NCBI GenBank assembly: GCA_963930775.1
Contig: OZ005689.1
Coordinates: forward strand, 5,208,001 to 5,272,000
From: Cliona cf. orientalis
Taxonomy: Eukaryota; Porifera; Demospongiae; Clionaida; Clionaidae
Direction of reading: 5' to 3'
Length of the DNA stretch: 64,000 bases
The notes under the pieces: generated by a model
What the model was told of the DNA's origin: nothing
Seen by the model: only the letters and a program-made list of their open reading frames with translations
Databases searched by the model: none
Position numbers and translations under genes: made by a program
Shown: in pieces, positions 45,801 to 55,876 of the stretch
Numbering within the stretch: the stretch's first letter is position 1
Layout of the letters: each line of letters begins with the position of its first letter

Positions 45801-47765
45801 GACCTAGGTAGCCAAAATTTAATATGGCCCACTAAATCAATCAATCTTGATGTGTAGTCACATGTAAGGGAAAGTCCCAGGGAACTCCCCCTCCTGGGCC
45901 ACCACTACAAACAGGTACTACTGCCCTCAGAGGGTTTTCAAGTCAGTTGTCCAGTGGTGGAAAGGGTAAATAGGCAGTGGCTCTCATGTATTATAGTTAT
46001 ACTACGAGTCACAATTAAAGGATTTCAGTTGACAGAAATAGGTGCCATTCCCTTACTTTTCCTAGGCAACTGACCTGCAAAGCACAGTATGCAGTGGTCA
46101 TTGTTAGGCATAAAAGCAACTACAACAAACTACACCAATTGTACTAATCAAGGCTGACATGTGCTGTGATCAACATCTTGTACTTTAAGTGGGTATTACG
46201 TTAATGTATAGTGCAGGTGGTACTATGGTGGCCTGGCCTGCTCACCTACATGTGATTGCAGATTCATTTACTCGCGTATTATCTACATCATCCTCCTGGA
46301 ACGCGTTTGCATGTAGTTCAATGCTCCTGTCTAATCTACTCCTGATATTATGCATGCTTCATTCAGAGATTCAAATACGTAGAAACTTTCATGCAGGGAA
46401 TGAAAACATTCCAGGGTACAACATGCATGCACAAAAACATATCCTACTACATACTCACACTCACTGTCATGTACCATAGTGTCCCAGGCAAGCACCCACT
46501 CCCGGGATAAGCGCCCATGTACCTCATTTCAAGGGGTCAATGTAGCAGCTTCTATACAAACATATGGAAATTATGTCCCAGGTACATAAGCACCCATGCG
46601 GGCCAAAATCGCGACGTATGTTGCCCATGGGCACTTACCCAGGACACTATGGTATAATACTACTATAACAATAATTGTCAAATGTCATAACACTATCACT
46701 TCATTCACCGGCCCCCACCCACAATTGAGATTAATGAGTGTCCTCACCCTAGTTTAAAGTCCAGCTCTGGCTCAACTTCTATGGTGAAGGTAATAGTGTC
46801 GTTAGAACTGGTGAACGCATCGATGTAGAAGAGTGGCATGTTGTCAGCCGTGAAGTTGTTTACGGTACACATCGTATGGCTCACATTCAGCAGCGAAGTT
46901 GAGCTACATGTGTATGTGAGAGGGGGGAGAGGGCGAGGGAGAGGGGGGAGGGGGAAGAAGGGAGAAAAGAGAGAATTTAATAGCTAGATAGTGAGAGGGG
47001 ATAAACGTTAACAACGCTAAAAGACTACAAACTGCGACACACTTGTAGCTCAGCGGTGCATTCCAAGACACAAATCCGTCATCATCATTGTCCCTGGCCG
47101 TGAACACAACTCGCTTGGAGGTGTTGCTACTCTCGGCGGCAATGTTGGTTGAAATCCTGAAACCCTGTGACAAACAAGTATTAAATATAATGCAAACATG
47201 ATGTATATAGGTCTATGCTAGTATAAATCTCCCATAAACCAGACCCTCACACTCTGCAGTGTTTAGTTAATGTTCTTTCAGGATTGCTGCCAAGTGTGAG
47301 GGTGTGTCTGGATCCTGAATGAACCGTAGGGGCGGGTGATATATAATCTATGAATGAACTAAATACTGTGGAGTGTGAGGGTCTAGCTGGCTTGTGATAA
47401 ATCTATGCATAATAGATCAACTATAGCCTACGCTGGAGTAGGCCCTAAAATGTTTGTATATAAATAGAGCTCTACTTAGAAGTTTTCTATTATACGGTTA
47501 CGTAATAAAGTGCGATGGGCAAATTAACAGCTATTGACTGGCTTACTGTGGCATTTATCTTGTTAGTATGTTCACAGAGGGAGAGGTTTGACATGACAGT
47601 GATCAGCGTGCTGCTGTAGAGCGATACCGTAGAAGGCAGCTGTTTGCAGGGAAGTAGGTCCACCGTGGTCTGTGAGAACTGCCGGCTTAACACTGATGAT
47701 GATTCCACATGGTGACAGCAGCAGATAACTGCTAGAAGAAGAACGAATCTAGCCCCCATCATCAT
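32146..47765 (-). CDS. SID-1 transmembrane family protein (SIDT-A), 886 aa, 23 exons
   Basis: Exons: 47547-47765, 47043-47164, 46748-46903, 42621-42666, 41996-42094, 41492-41575, 40668-40749, 40328-40375, 40168-40258, 39198-39434, 38455-38718, 37458-37524, 37160-37308, 36967-37015, 36275-36392, 35916-36052, 35679-35781, 35180-35328, 34914-34960, 34741-34843, 34227-34334, 32829-32942, 32146-32214. The total is 2661 nt, with all phases closing on TGA. It has a signal peptide (MMMGARFVLLLAVICCC), a beta-rich ectodomain to about residue 290, TM1 at about 295-315, and a long Cys-rich cytoplasmic loop at 317-483 with TTSDSGN repeats. The multi-TM domain follows and contains the family signatures CYYNFKCAHP, YQNRHP and HDVWHF. 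The presumed CREST-type hydrolase/metal residues Ser596, His600, Asp611, His848 and His852 are present. SID-1 family members move dsRNA and, in vertebrates, are linked to lysosomal RNA or cholesterol transport. The length is close to the usual 830 plus the expanded loop. Confidence 0.9.
33460..33990. mobile_element. 531-bp TIR element present only in SIDT copy A
   Basis: Starts CAGTGGAACCCCTCTATAACG and ends AGAGGGGTTCCACTG, flanked by TA on both sides. The matching site in copy B at 58757-58758 is an intact, empty ACCGATTAAACTG. The interior repeats GTGGGTGGAGCTGGCCG and GGGTGGCCG words. Non-autonomous, Tc1/mariner-like by its TA duplication. Confidence 0.88.
34366..34583. mobile_element. 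MITE, TACCGTATAGC...TTTGGCG family
   Basis: Ends TACCGTATAGCGGG and CCCACTATATGGTA are inverted and the interior carries facing AATTTGGCG/CGCCAAATT words. Present in both SIDT copies (B: 59132-59339), so it predates the duplication; the B copy lacks 10 bases (TGTGCTGCCC). Confidence 0.75.
35075..35174. mobile_element. Short MITE, GTGTCCYGGGTAAGCGCCC family, SIDT-A intron
   Basis: AGTCGTGGGTAAGCACCCC at one end and GGGCGCTTACCCGGGACACT at the other. Deleted member of the family seen in full at 42141-42336, 42396-42586 and 46472-46654. The same element is in SIDT-B at about 60620-60732. Confidence 0.65.
36496..36909. mobile_element. 414-bp insert present only in SIDT copy A
   Basis: Copy B reads straight through as TTCAAATAATTATTAG at 62043 onwards. 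The insert contains inverted ACCCCGCGCGC and GCGCGCGGGGT ends near its borders and a CGACAA hexamer run at about 36835-36862. No ORF. No target duplication is obvious. Confidence 0.7.
37095..37120. repeat. Poly-G tract, length differs between SIDT copies
   Basis: An uninterrupted G run of over 20 in copy A; the corresponding site at about 62235 in copy B has nine. Confidence 0.85.
38481..38585. repeat. Coding 21-bp tandem repeat in SIDT-A exon 11
   Basis: Five near-perfect copies of a 21-mer beginning GATGTGGTGTTACCAGAATCT. On the coding strand each unit encodes seven residues of the type TTSDSGN. It sits in the cytoplasmic loop. The same array is in SIDT-B at about 63608-63708. Confidence 0.85.
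38903..39148. mobile_element. MITE with AGCCCCATTTAYACGTA ends
   Basis: Inverted ends AGCCCCATTTATACGTA and TACGTGTAAATGGGGCT with GTTTAC/GTAAAC-type internal symmetry. In SIDT-A intron 10, just downstream of exon 10. Confidence 0.6.
41117..41472. mobile_element. 356-bp MITE, CAGTGGCAGATTCAG family
   Basis: Inverted ends CAGTGGCAGATTCAGG and CCTGGATCCGCCACTG, and internal facing GGAACCCCCCTT words. Lies in the intron next to SIDT-A exon 6, 20 nt from that exon's donor edge. Confidence 0.65.
41773..41969. mobile_element. MITE, TACCGTATAGCTGGAAAATTTGGC family
   Basis: Clean inverted ends TACCGTATAGCTGGAAA and TTTCCAGCTATACGGTA. Internal CCGCCAAATT words face each other. Intron of SIDT-A, 27 bp from exon 5. 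Confidence 0.8.
42099..42600. repeat. Tandem pair of TACCGTAGTGTC MITEs
   Basis: The unit ACATTGAAAGTACAGTGTATAATA plus a MITE with TACCRTAGTGTCGTGGGTAAG and GGACACTACRGTA ends occurs twice in a row (MITEs at 42141-42336 and 42396-42586), which looks like a local tandem duplication of an element plus its left flank. A third member lies at 46472-46654. Confidence 0.75.
44477..44873. mobile_element. 397-bp element with very long inverted ends (about 110-130 bp)
   Basis: CAAGCATAAAAAACAATG, AGATGAAGTAGGGATGGCAG and ATCACATCCACTATACA on the left recur inverted on the right, so most of the element is stem. A single arm without a partner lies at about 45445-45570. Confidence 0.75.
46472..46654. 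mobile_element. 183-bp MITE, TACCATAGTGTCCCAGGC family
   Basis: Ends TACCATAGTGTCCCAGGCAAG and TACCCAGGACACTATGGTA are inverted; same family as the pair at 42141-42586. Confidence 0.75.
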
Positions 47766-48027
47766 TCAGCATTCAGCTAGCTTCGAGCCAAATATGGATG
47801 GGCGTTGTCCCTCACATAGCGCATGCGCGCGCCTCCCTCCAAACAGATCCGGGAAAGGGCTTCAGTGCGGAATCTCTCTAGCACAGCAGTGCGCTGCTAC
47901 GCTTAGCTACTACTGACTATATTATGTCGGCTGACCACGAGCAGACATCGATAATGATATGGCAAATGGAAGCGCTCATTATGACCTAGCTATTAACCAC
48001 TACTGCAAGTGAAGATGTCCTCCAAAA
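47766..48027. promoter_or_regulatory. Short divergent intergenic region
   Basis: Only about 260 bp separate the SIDT-A start codon (47765, minus) from the GIMAP-like ATG (48028, plus). It is locally CpG-richer than its surroundings (GCGCATGCGCGCGCC at about 47819-47833). It probably holds the SIDT-A promoter; no TATA-like or other defined site is claimed. Confidence 0.4.
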
Positions 48028-48568
48028 ATGGAAAGACACCACTTAGTAGCTACAGAGCGAAAAATGATCCTAGCAGTCATTGGAAGGTCTGGAACCGGAA
48101 AGACAACTTTAATCAACAACATGCTTGACGTTGAATGTGAAAACGATGGTGGAGGAGCAACTACTGCTATTCATTCCCATGGCAACGATGTCGAAGGTGT
48201 ACAAATCGAAATATTTGATACACCAGGCTTGGGTATGCCAGATCAAGATGAAAAGCATGTCTTTGTTGATCTGCAAAAGATAACCGAGAAGAAGGTTGAT
48301 GCACTACTCTATTGCCTGAGCATTCTTCCCAATTCAAAATTGGATGACGTGGAACTGAAAAGCATTAAGTTGTTGACTCGAGTATTTGGAAAAAACACAT
48401 GGGAGAAAACAATCATCGTATTGAATTTCACGTTTGCAAATGTCATGCTATAGAAATGAATGACAATGACAGTTAATGACATGATACAAAAGGTATGCAA
48501 CGGAGTTTCAAGACACACTCCAGCACATTGGTGTCAATTCTACTGTCTCGAGCTCCATGCATGAATGA
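48028..48568 (+). pseudogene. GIMAP/AIG1-like GTPase pseudogene 1
   Basis: ATG 48028 opens 141 codons: G1/P-loop GRSGTGKTT (residues 19-27), a candidate G2 Thr near 45-46, G3 DTPG (64-67), and a VLNFTFAN strand that in AIG1 proteins precedes the G4 region. A stop at 48451 cuts it there, before any NKxD or G5 motif. A family-like helical piece follows out of frame at about 48492-48568. Such GTPases are normally about 250-300 residues and act in immune or stress responses. The truncation plus downstream remnant argue for decay, although a short protein could still be made. Confidence 0.72.
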
Positions 48569-50083
48569 TTCACAAGATACTGATGAAGATTCACAATGTC
48601 ATGATATAATATTATTATAGGCATCGTGATAAGCCACATACACATAATCAGATTCTAATACTATAAAATACTATAATACTATAACATAGCTGCAATCCAA
48701 GCTGGATAACGTCGACAGCTATATATCGGATGAAATGAGGTGGGATATCAATATTTAATTTATGAAGAAATACTGAAAAAGAGGATACATATACTCCAAC
48801 TGTATATAGTGCGTGCCATCATAAACTTCCACATCCGTGTAACAACATGTTTATGAATACTACAAAGCACTAGAAGTACCTATGGTCTTGAAATTTTCTT
48901 TATATTACCTTCTAGGGTAGTGCTATCTAGTAGCACCATTCGCAATCTTTTTAACCACAATGTTTGCGCAATAATTATTTTTAATTAAAATTGTGCAATT
49001 TTAGCAAAAAAAAGACTGTGGTTAACAGGGAATTTACCCTACTACTTCCACATGTTGCCCACCTGGTAGCTATCAAGACAGATTTTGAGTAAATGCTTTC
49101 AAACAAGTTTTAGAGCTTGAAGTGTTGATTGGGTTCTCAATCACTCTAATAGCTATTCCTGTGGTATACTTTACTGCACAGGCATGTGACCAGTGCTGGA
49201 TTAAACTTAAGTGATAGTATAACAAATCTGTAAGACAGAATTTTTTTCTATGAAAGTATGAAGGAGAAACAGAATTTTAAAGCATATTATGCAAAATCGG
49301 ACAGGAAAAATACAGTTTTAATTAAATATTTAATTAAATTCGTAGGTGTTTCCATGGAAACAGGCACTAGACCTGCAATCTGATTGGCCGAATTCTTAAA
49401 AATAAAAAAAAATCTATATGATTCTAGAAAGTTAGCTGATTATGCCTGTCTGGTTCATTTTTCTTAATTTTAATCTAAAAAATTAATATTCTTAAAAGAA
49501 AAAGCGGACATTTATGGTGTCTCGCACTATATAGAGAAGCAATTTGCGAGAACCCTTGCATGCATGGTGTATAATAATAATATTATTATAGTCTAATTCA
49601 CGGTTACACTGTATTTATACTGCTATAGATAACATAGGCATTGCTGCACTAACACTTGCGTTATAGCAAGAATTTAGTCATGTACTATATAATTATGATA
49701 ATAATAACAAGTAGGACCACAGACATGGTAAAACACAGCCAGAACATGATTGTATACAATAACTGATGTTCCGGTATATTAACGGAGAGTCACAGGGCTT
49801 CTTTACAACAAAGGCTATAATTGTCTGAGCACACAAAGGATACTAAAGCAAGTATAGCCCAACAGGAAACAGACAAAGTTAATTATTCCCCATACTTAGT
49901 CTATAAAGCATACATAGTGACCAATAGCTATTATTATAGTACAATGTGTGCAAGAATCTACCAATAGAACCCTGTCTACCCTTGTACGTGCATCAGGTTG
50001 AGTGACAGGTATTATGAATGCACACACCTACAATTATAATTATGCATGATATAGTGCTATTTAATAATTGTCCATTATTAATT
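48569..50083. other. Intergenic, no gene seen
   Basis: AT-rich DNA with short palindromes and no open frame of note between the two GIMAP-like remnants. Confidence 0.55.
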
Positions 50084-50307
50084 GAAGGGCTCAGAAGCAA
50101 AGTGGGCTAACCCACAAATGTTGACTTAGCCCCCCGAATCTTGAAAACATGTTTAAAATGTGTTTCATGAGCTATAGAAAATTCAATTTTTTGAAAATTT
50201 TGGCAACTTGGTAGAGTACAATGTATGGTTTTTAGTCCATTTTTGAGCTTTTTAGACAATTCCCCACATTTCATTCGGGGTTAGCCCACTTTGCTTCTGA
50301 GCCCTTC
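50084..50307. mobile_element. 224-bp MITE, GAAGGGCTCAGAA family
   Basis: Same length and ends as 31331-31554: GAAGGGCTCAGAAGCAAAGT and TTTGCTTCTGAGCCCTTC. It is flanked by AATT on both sides and ends 14 bp before the GIMAP-like pseudogene 2 ATG. Confidence 0.8.
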
Positions 50308-50321
50308 AATTATAGAACTTG

Positions 50322-50697
50322 ATGATGATGGCAGGACCTGGTAGTACAAGAGAAGTTGATGATCGTGTTAGGCTCACCCAAGAGCAGTGGGATAAAGAAA
50401 CAAATCAAGAAATAACAATGGTGATCATCGGACGATCAGGAACTGGAAAATCCACTCTGACCTGGCAAAAAATATACTTGATTTGAGCGGAGAAGAAGGT
50501 CCAAAATTAAAGTTGATCACAGTCCAAAATGTGCAGTAACCATTCAAATTAAGATATATGAAGCCGAAATACGTGGAGTAATGGTACATATGATTGATGT
50601 GCCTGGTCTTGATGAAAAGAGAGAAAAAGAGCTCCTAAAGGAACTTGAGAGAGCAACAGGAAAAAAGGCCGACATACTGCTTTACTGTGTCCCCTAA
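50322..50697 (+). pseudogene. GIMAP/AIG1-like GTPase pseudogene 2
   Basis: ATG 50322 (MMMAGPG start) runs to GRSGTGKSTL (P-loop) and then frameshifts into a stop at 50484-50486. A second open stretch in another frame, about 50535-50697, encodes the next part of the fold with the G3 motif DVPGL and a strand ending LLYC. The homology stops at 50697, where the duplicated receptor segment begins. Broken by at least one indel and truncated at the 3' end. Confidence 0.75.
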
Positions 50698-51803
50698 TTG
50701 ATTGACTCTTTGATAGGAGCTGCAGGATACCTTGTAGATGATTTCAATGGCTTTGAGATCAAAAATTTCTCAAGTGCAACTCCAATCGTTCATATAATTG
50801 TATACCAGCTATAGTATACATGTATAGATCAAGTTCATGTACATGTACTATAACATTATTAATTTAATGATAGTATAGTTATAATAATTATATTATTATA
50901 GCAGAAACGGAACGAGCGAAATCGATTGTGCATGTGTCAGAATTAATAATACTGTGGGTAATAGCTACATTATCATAGGACTCTATACAAATGAGACAAC
51001 TAATGTTTAATACGTTAGCAGTTATTGTTCAAAAAATTAGCATCAGACTTCCGTTTTATAACTTTCCATAAGCAGGGCACTGTTCCAATTCGATGTGAGT
51101 ACCTTTTTGTACATTCTCATAACTTAAAGTGGGACAATCTTTTAGTTCTATGTCTTTAGCATCACCGTACTCTATCAGAAATCATCAGTTCTGGTTCATA
51201 TAAATTATTTCAATTTTGGTATTGGATGTGCTTTTACCTGAAAATAGTAATGAGTATCCTGGCATGACACTTCTTTAATTGATGTCACTATTAAATTATG
51301 ACAATTAATTTTAATAAAATTCGAGTCTTGATGAAGCAGCTATAGCTATTACAATAGTCTTACACAAAAAATATCTGAAACTTTGAATCGTTTTTGGTTT
51401 TAGTCTAGTATAATAATCTATAGTTTATAATTAAGGGGAATATCAGTCAATATGAGTTACCAAATGAAATCACTGTAGATTATCATGCAAATTTCTTGTC
51501 AGTGGAGGGAATATTGAGAGTGACATACCTTTATTATAATGTAAGCGAATACATACTGTCACTATGGCTATGACGATGATGATGACGATGACCACAGATA
51601 CTCCACCAATAATTGCACCTGCTCCATTACTGCTACCTATAACAAGTTTAAAGCAAGAGATATTATCATTGCATCCCCAGTTGCACTTCATACTTTCTAT
51701 CCCAAGTTATTATAGGTGATTATGATGACAATGTAACTCACAAGGAATTTCAGGGGTCACTATAGGCCCAGAAATTGCTAGATATTATTATCATATTCCT
51801 ATA

Positions 51804-51888
51804 TAGCACTTGTATACAAGTCCCAAGCTTTTCTTCCTGGAAAAGAAAATCTCAGGAGTTGAGTATTGGGACTTGTGTACAAGTGCTA
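51804..51888. mobile_element. 85-bp hairpin insert in the duplicated receptor segment
   Basis: TAGCACTTGTATACAAGTCC at the left and GGACTTGTGTACAAGTGCTA at the right form a near-complete stem. There is no counterpart in the source copy near 27505. Confidence 0.75.
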
Positions 51889-52020
51889 TAATATAAGAAT
51901 GAATTATTGATGAGTTATAGGCCTGATGACTATTAATAATAGTGTATCTATAGTCGAGAGCCACAGTGACAGCATCGTCACTGCCAGGGGTGTTCCACAA
52001 GAGAAAATTACTCTCTATAT

Positions 52021-52157
52021 GTTTGAATGTTTATCGTAGTAAATCTTCAATGAGAAGTCGATATTTCATTGAAGTTTTACTACGATAAAATTCATAAACG
52101 TTCAAGTTTTACTACGATAAAGTTCATTAACGTTATAAAGTTCATTAACGTTCAAAC
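52021..52157. repeat. Expanded hairpin element (relative of 28399-28494)
   Basis: GTTTGAA and TTCAAAC ends with TTTTACTACGATAAA and GTTCATTAACGTT words repeated two or three times on the right arm, showing local expansion after duplication. Confidence 0.7.
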
Positions 52158-52190
52158 ATAGTTCAACACATAGTTACTGTAATGAATCTC

Positions 52191-53400
52191 TATTATAATA
52201 TATAATAATATTATGCACACATGTAGTATAACTCATACCAAGTAAGTTGGCAATGCCTTTCCCGTTATCCAACGAGGTAGAACTGTTTTACGTATGAATG
52301 CACATGCATGCATGCATACAGTCTCTTAAATTGGCTTAGTACCTATATAGTATAATATACTCGTGACTATAGTATATAATAGATAAACTATAATAATATA
52401 GTTGTATAGCATGCCCATCGTTATGTGTGCACCTGAGTCCTATCTTTACCAAGGCTAGCTAGGGCTAATGTACCACAGGAAAAATACAGTATTATAATAG
52501 CGACTAGCATAATATATAGTGTATACTAATTAAGTAAATACATGCAATGGCCGGCCTTGATCCCCTCTCTCCTCCCCTCCCCTCCCCTAACGTGTTAATA
52601 TTTCAAAAAAATTGTTTGGAAGTGCCTGGGCCCTTGCTATAGCTAGACTCCTTTGCATGGGGTCTACAAGCCCTTGCCTTGACCAATCATACTCAACCAT
52701 ATATTATTATTATAAATAAAACGAAGATTCTTTGCGGACAATTATTAACTTAACTGTTCGGTAAAACTTACCGACATTTTGACTGGATGCTCTAATCATC
52801 CTCAGGGCATATTATTATAGCTTAGCTGCCCTATTCAGCTACGGTACCAGGTATTGTTGGAAACAACCATGTATGTGTGTGTGCACTTGTTATGTATTAT
52901 AATGTTTATCTTTGAGTTTTGATTGTAAAGTATAATAATTATTATAATTGTTTGTGTGCATGCACGTACACGTACGTACGTATGAGTATGTACATGTACC
53001 TTTATCCCCTTGCATGGCAGGCTTGTCAGGACTATGGTAAACCAGTTATGTGAGCTTGTCAAACCAGTATAGCCCAGTAGAACCAGTTCTGAATCAGCTT
53101 ATGTGGTTTAGGTGTCATATTCCCCACCTCACGTCCACGCAATTTAATGGTACCTTAATTATAGTACTGGGTTATTCATCTGAAACTTAAATTGTTTAAC
53201 ACAAGAATTGATATTTACGGTATACTAGATAACACCAGTCAGTGTACGTTGTTATTGTGAATGACATCATAATGATATCATGTTTGATTAATAGACAAAA
53301 TCTTTGCAATAATATTATAAGAGCAAGTGTTCATGGGACTTGAAATAATTAGCAAGAGAAACTACAAAAACAACAGGAAAGTATATATATGTTTTATGGT
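52191..53400. other. Intergenic, no gene seen
   Basis: AT-rich spacer with short CT-rich and CA/TG microsatellite-like runs (about 52560-52590 and 52950-52990). Nothing coding is recognised. Confidence 0.55.
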
Positions 53401-55674
53401 TCAAATTACTCTCCCAAACTCAACTGAATCACATTCTTTGTCACCAGTGGTCCATCCTCCCACTACCATCAGTTGGTTGTCAGGGAGGACAGCTGATAAA
53501 CACCGACTCCTAGGTGTTGTCATGTGACTGATGACCTCCCAGGAGTTGGTGGTTGGCTGGTACATATGAACAGTTGTGGTGGGTTTATCTTCTGAATCGT
53601 CCCCACCAATTGCCAGCAGTCGACCATGAAGACTCGCAGCAGTGGAGTGAATTACTGGGAGGTCAGCAACCCTGTTCCACAGGCTACCTTTGGACTTGGA
53701 GAAAAGAAGTGACATTAATGAACAAGAGTACACTGAATCTGTAACTACTCTATCTTTGTTGTATCCCCCCAGCAGATAGACCAGATCACCACAGAGTGTC
53801 ATCGATGAAAGTGTCAATGGTTGAGGTATATCAGCAGCAGTATGCCACTCTCGAGTCTCGGTGTTTAGAACTTCAACGGTTTTCAGTGCTTCATCCTTAT
53901 CACCACCCCGCCCATAACGGCCATCTCCCCCTGCTACAATCAGAGTTGTTCCAGTGCACAGTGCAGACACAGAATAGCGTTTAGTTGGCATTGGCGGGAA
54001 CTTCTCAGTCCATTTTCTACCAGTGCCTTCACCAATCAGACTGAACAGCTTGTTGGTGTTCTCATTACCAATAAATCCTCCGATAGTAGTCAGCAGACCA
54101 TCAATGACTACGATAGTAAATCCTTTATTTGGACAGTTTGTAACAGGGGACCAGGTGGAGCTTGGTATATGATACGAGTATACTTCACGAACACTATACT
54201 TGCAATACACTGTGCAGTTGTCTACAACTGCATCACAATATCTAATCACTTCACATGGAGCCTTCTCCCCCTCTCTAGCTCTCCATATCAGTTTGAAGTC
54301 AGTTCTGCTCACTGCTCCAGCCTTGGCCCCACCATCTTTCCCCTGTACCTGACTTCTCAGCACTCTAAGTTCTTCTTCAAGTTCTGTGTTTCGTTTGCCA
54401 AAATCAGCTATCAGTCTCTCACTCTCTTCTAGCTGCTGGTTCACTCGTCCCAGCTGCCTCTCTTGCTCTTGGATGGCTCGATTTTTTCCTTCACTTTCTT
54501 GGATAGTGTGATCTCTTTCCTGTTCTACCTGTTGTTTTTCTCTCTCTAGCTGCTGAATTTGTTGACTCTGTTGTTGATTCTCTTGATTCTTTTGCTGGAT
54601 TTGCTGAGTCAACTCTTCTCTACATTGTTTCAGTTGCTGTTCGTTTTCAGCTATAGTTGCATCTTTCTGATCTATTACATGTCGAAGTTGTTCATATTCT
54701 CCCTCCCTGCCTCTGTTATTCTTTACTCCCTCACTGGCATTCTTGTATCTAGCTGTTTCTTTTAGGACTGCTACTCTTTCACAGAGCTGCTGAGCTGAGG
54801 GACGTTCACCATCGGCATCTTTGAGACAGTCGAGGCCAATTGGTAGGAGAGGATGGTTTGGATCAACACGACCGATGTGGTTTTGTCGTCGTTCTATTTC
54901 TGGCACACACAACTTCAGTGCACCTCGAGGATAGCGAGGATCATTGACTGTAATTAGTCGATCTCCAGGTTTGGGGAACTCTCGTGTTAGCATCTGGACT
55001 GTGATGACACCAAATGAGAAGCAGTCAATCTTCTCTCCGTACACTGGTTTGTCTTGAACAGCTTCTGGAGGCATGTAGACATCAGTGCCGGGACACGTGG
55101 TGTTGGTCAAACGAGTTACTTGAGGATTTAGATTTCCCAGCCGTGCCATTCCAAAGTCGGTCAATTTTGCTCTAATGTTGCTGATAAGCAACACATTGTT
55201 GCTGGAGAGATCTCTGTGGACGATGCCATTGGAGTGGAGAAATGAGAGAGCAAGGGTAATATCATGGCATATGTTGACTTGAATGTGGTAGGAGATCGGC
55301 TGTGAGGAGCTTTCTAGAAAGTGGGTCAGGCTGTCATCCATCAGCTCCATGAATAGAACTGGCAGTCCAGTGTCGGGATCTTGGTGGGTGCCCAGGTATT
55401 GGACAATGTTAGGATGCCGTACGGTGCTCAAGAATTCACATTCTAGTTGAAATCTTCTGATTGGTAACCTATGCTCTCTATCAGGGGCTATTTGATGGAG
55501 TGCAGTTGGATCGAATAGAGTTGGGTGGATAATTTTAGCAGCACAGAGAAGGCCATCACACTTTGCCTTGCATACTGATCCATACGATCCAATACCGAGG
55601 GTTTGATCTTTGAGAAGAACAATCGTCTTGAAGCCAATCTCCTTGTCTCCCTGCTGCTGCTGTTCTTCAGTCAT
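53401..55674 (-). CDS. Intronless protein kinase, coiled coil and Kelch protein, 757 aa
   Basis: ATG at 55674, stop at 53401, single exon. The kinase domain covers residues about 20-310: glycine loop GIGSYGSV (27-34), Lys47 in CAAKI, HRDLSSNN (153-160), DFG (173-175), activation segment GTDVYMPPEA (196-205) and a late RP motif (291-292). The catalytic-loop wording is like the tyrosine-kinase-like (TKL) group. Residues 320-445 are a Gln/Glu-rich coiled coil. Residues about 475-757 form at least four Kelch repeats (IGGF, VAGGD, LLGGY, AIGGD, VVGGW), a likely beta-propeller. All catalytic residues are present, so activity is expected. The coiled coil suggests oligomerisation and the propeller substrate or scaffold binding. 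No signal peptide or TM. The absence of introns suggests retroposition or family expansion. Confidence 0.88.
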   Translation of the reverse strand: MTEEQQQQGDKEIGFKTIVLLKDQTLGIGSYGSVCKAKCDGLLCAAKIIHPTLFDPTALHQIAPDREHRLPIRRFQLECEFLSTVRHPNIVQYLGTHQDPDTGLPVLFMELMDDSLTHFLESSSQPISYHIQVNICHDITLALSFLHSNGIVHRDLSSNNVLLISNIRAKLTDFGMARLGNLNPQVTRLTNTTCPGTDVYMPPEAVQDKPVYGEKIDCFSFGVITVQMLTREFPKPGDRLITVNDPRYPRGALKLCVPEIERRQNHIGRVDPNHPLLPIGLDCLKDADGERPSAQQLCERVAVLKETARYKNASEGVKNNRGREGEYEQLRHVIDQKDATIAENEQQLKQCREELTQQIQQKNQENQQQSQQIQQLEREKQQVEQERDHTIQESEGKNRAIQEQERQLGRVNQQLEESERLIADFGKRNTELEEELRVLRSQVQGKDGGAKAGAVSRTDFKLIWRAREGEKAPCEVIRYCDAVVDNCTVYCKYSVREVYSYHIPSSTWSPVTNCPNKGFTIVVIDGLLTTIGGFIGNENTNKLFSLIGEGTGRKWTEKFPPMPTKRYSVSALCTGTTLIVAGGDGRYGRGGDKDEALKTVEVLNTETREWHTAADIPQPLTLSSMTLCGDLVYLLGGYNKDRVVTDSVYSCSLMSLLFSKSKGSLWNRVADLPVIHSTAASLHGRLLAIGGDDSEDKPTTTVHMYQPTTNSWEVISHMTTPRSRCLSAVLPDNQLMVVGGWTTGDKECDSVEFGRVI

Positions 55675-55876
55675 AACTAAACTACGAGTCAGTAGCTACA
55701 ACTATTACACTCAAAGTACCAGTTTGTTCCAGAAGATACGCCCCTTAACTTATGTCACACATTTTTATGTGGTCACCATAACAGTATTCACTACCTAGTG
55801 AATAATATTATAATATCAACACTAATGGTGCCAAACCCTTCGCACTGTGAAATCTATTGTGATATACCATTACTAT

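Larger units (their letters stand above)
42667..46747. other. Large intron 3 of SIDT-A, repeat-filled
   Basis: The phase-2 donor at 46748 and phase-2 acceptor at 42666 join directly, so about 4 kb here is intron. It contains two related segments (42881-43250 and 44885-45280, both starting GAGTCGGTAGACNCTATAAGT or close to it) that share AAATCCACTCCATTTTGTAGCG. It also has a long-TIR element at 44477-44873 and the MITE at 46472-46654. The predicted TM frame at 43456-43749 is not needed for the gene. Confidence 0.6.
50698..52190 (-). pseudogene. Duplicated 3' end of the Ig/FN3 receptor, decayed
   Basis: It contains an intact membrane-helix exon at 51529-51636 (108 nt, GT and AG in place, 4 codons shorter than the parent) and a relative of the last exon at about 51066-51237. 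There a 2-base loss after IIY and further changes shift the frame and destroy the tail, though the final CPAYGKL is still readable. No extracellular exons are present, so it cannot make a receptor by itself. Confidence 0.75.

Noticed and set aside
46189..46479. Plus-strand 96-codon frame starting MGITLMYSAGG
   Set aside because: Lies in a SIDT-A intron, no domain, overlaps the start of a MITE.
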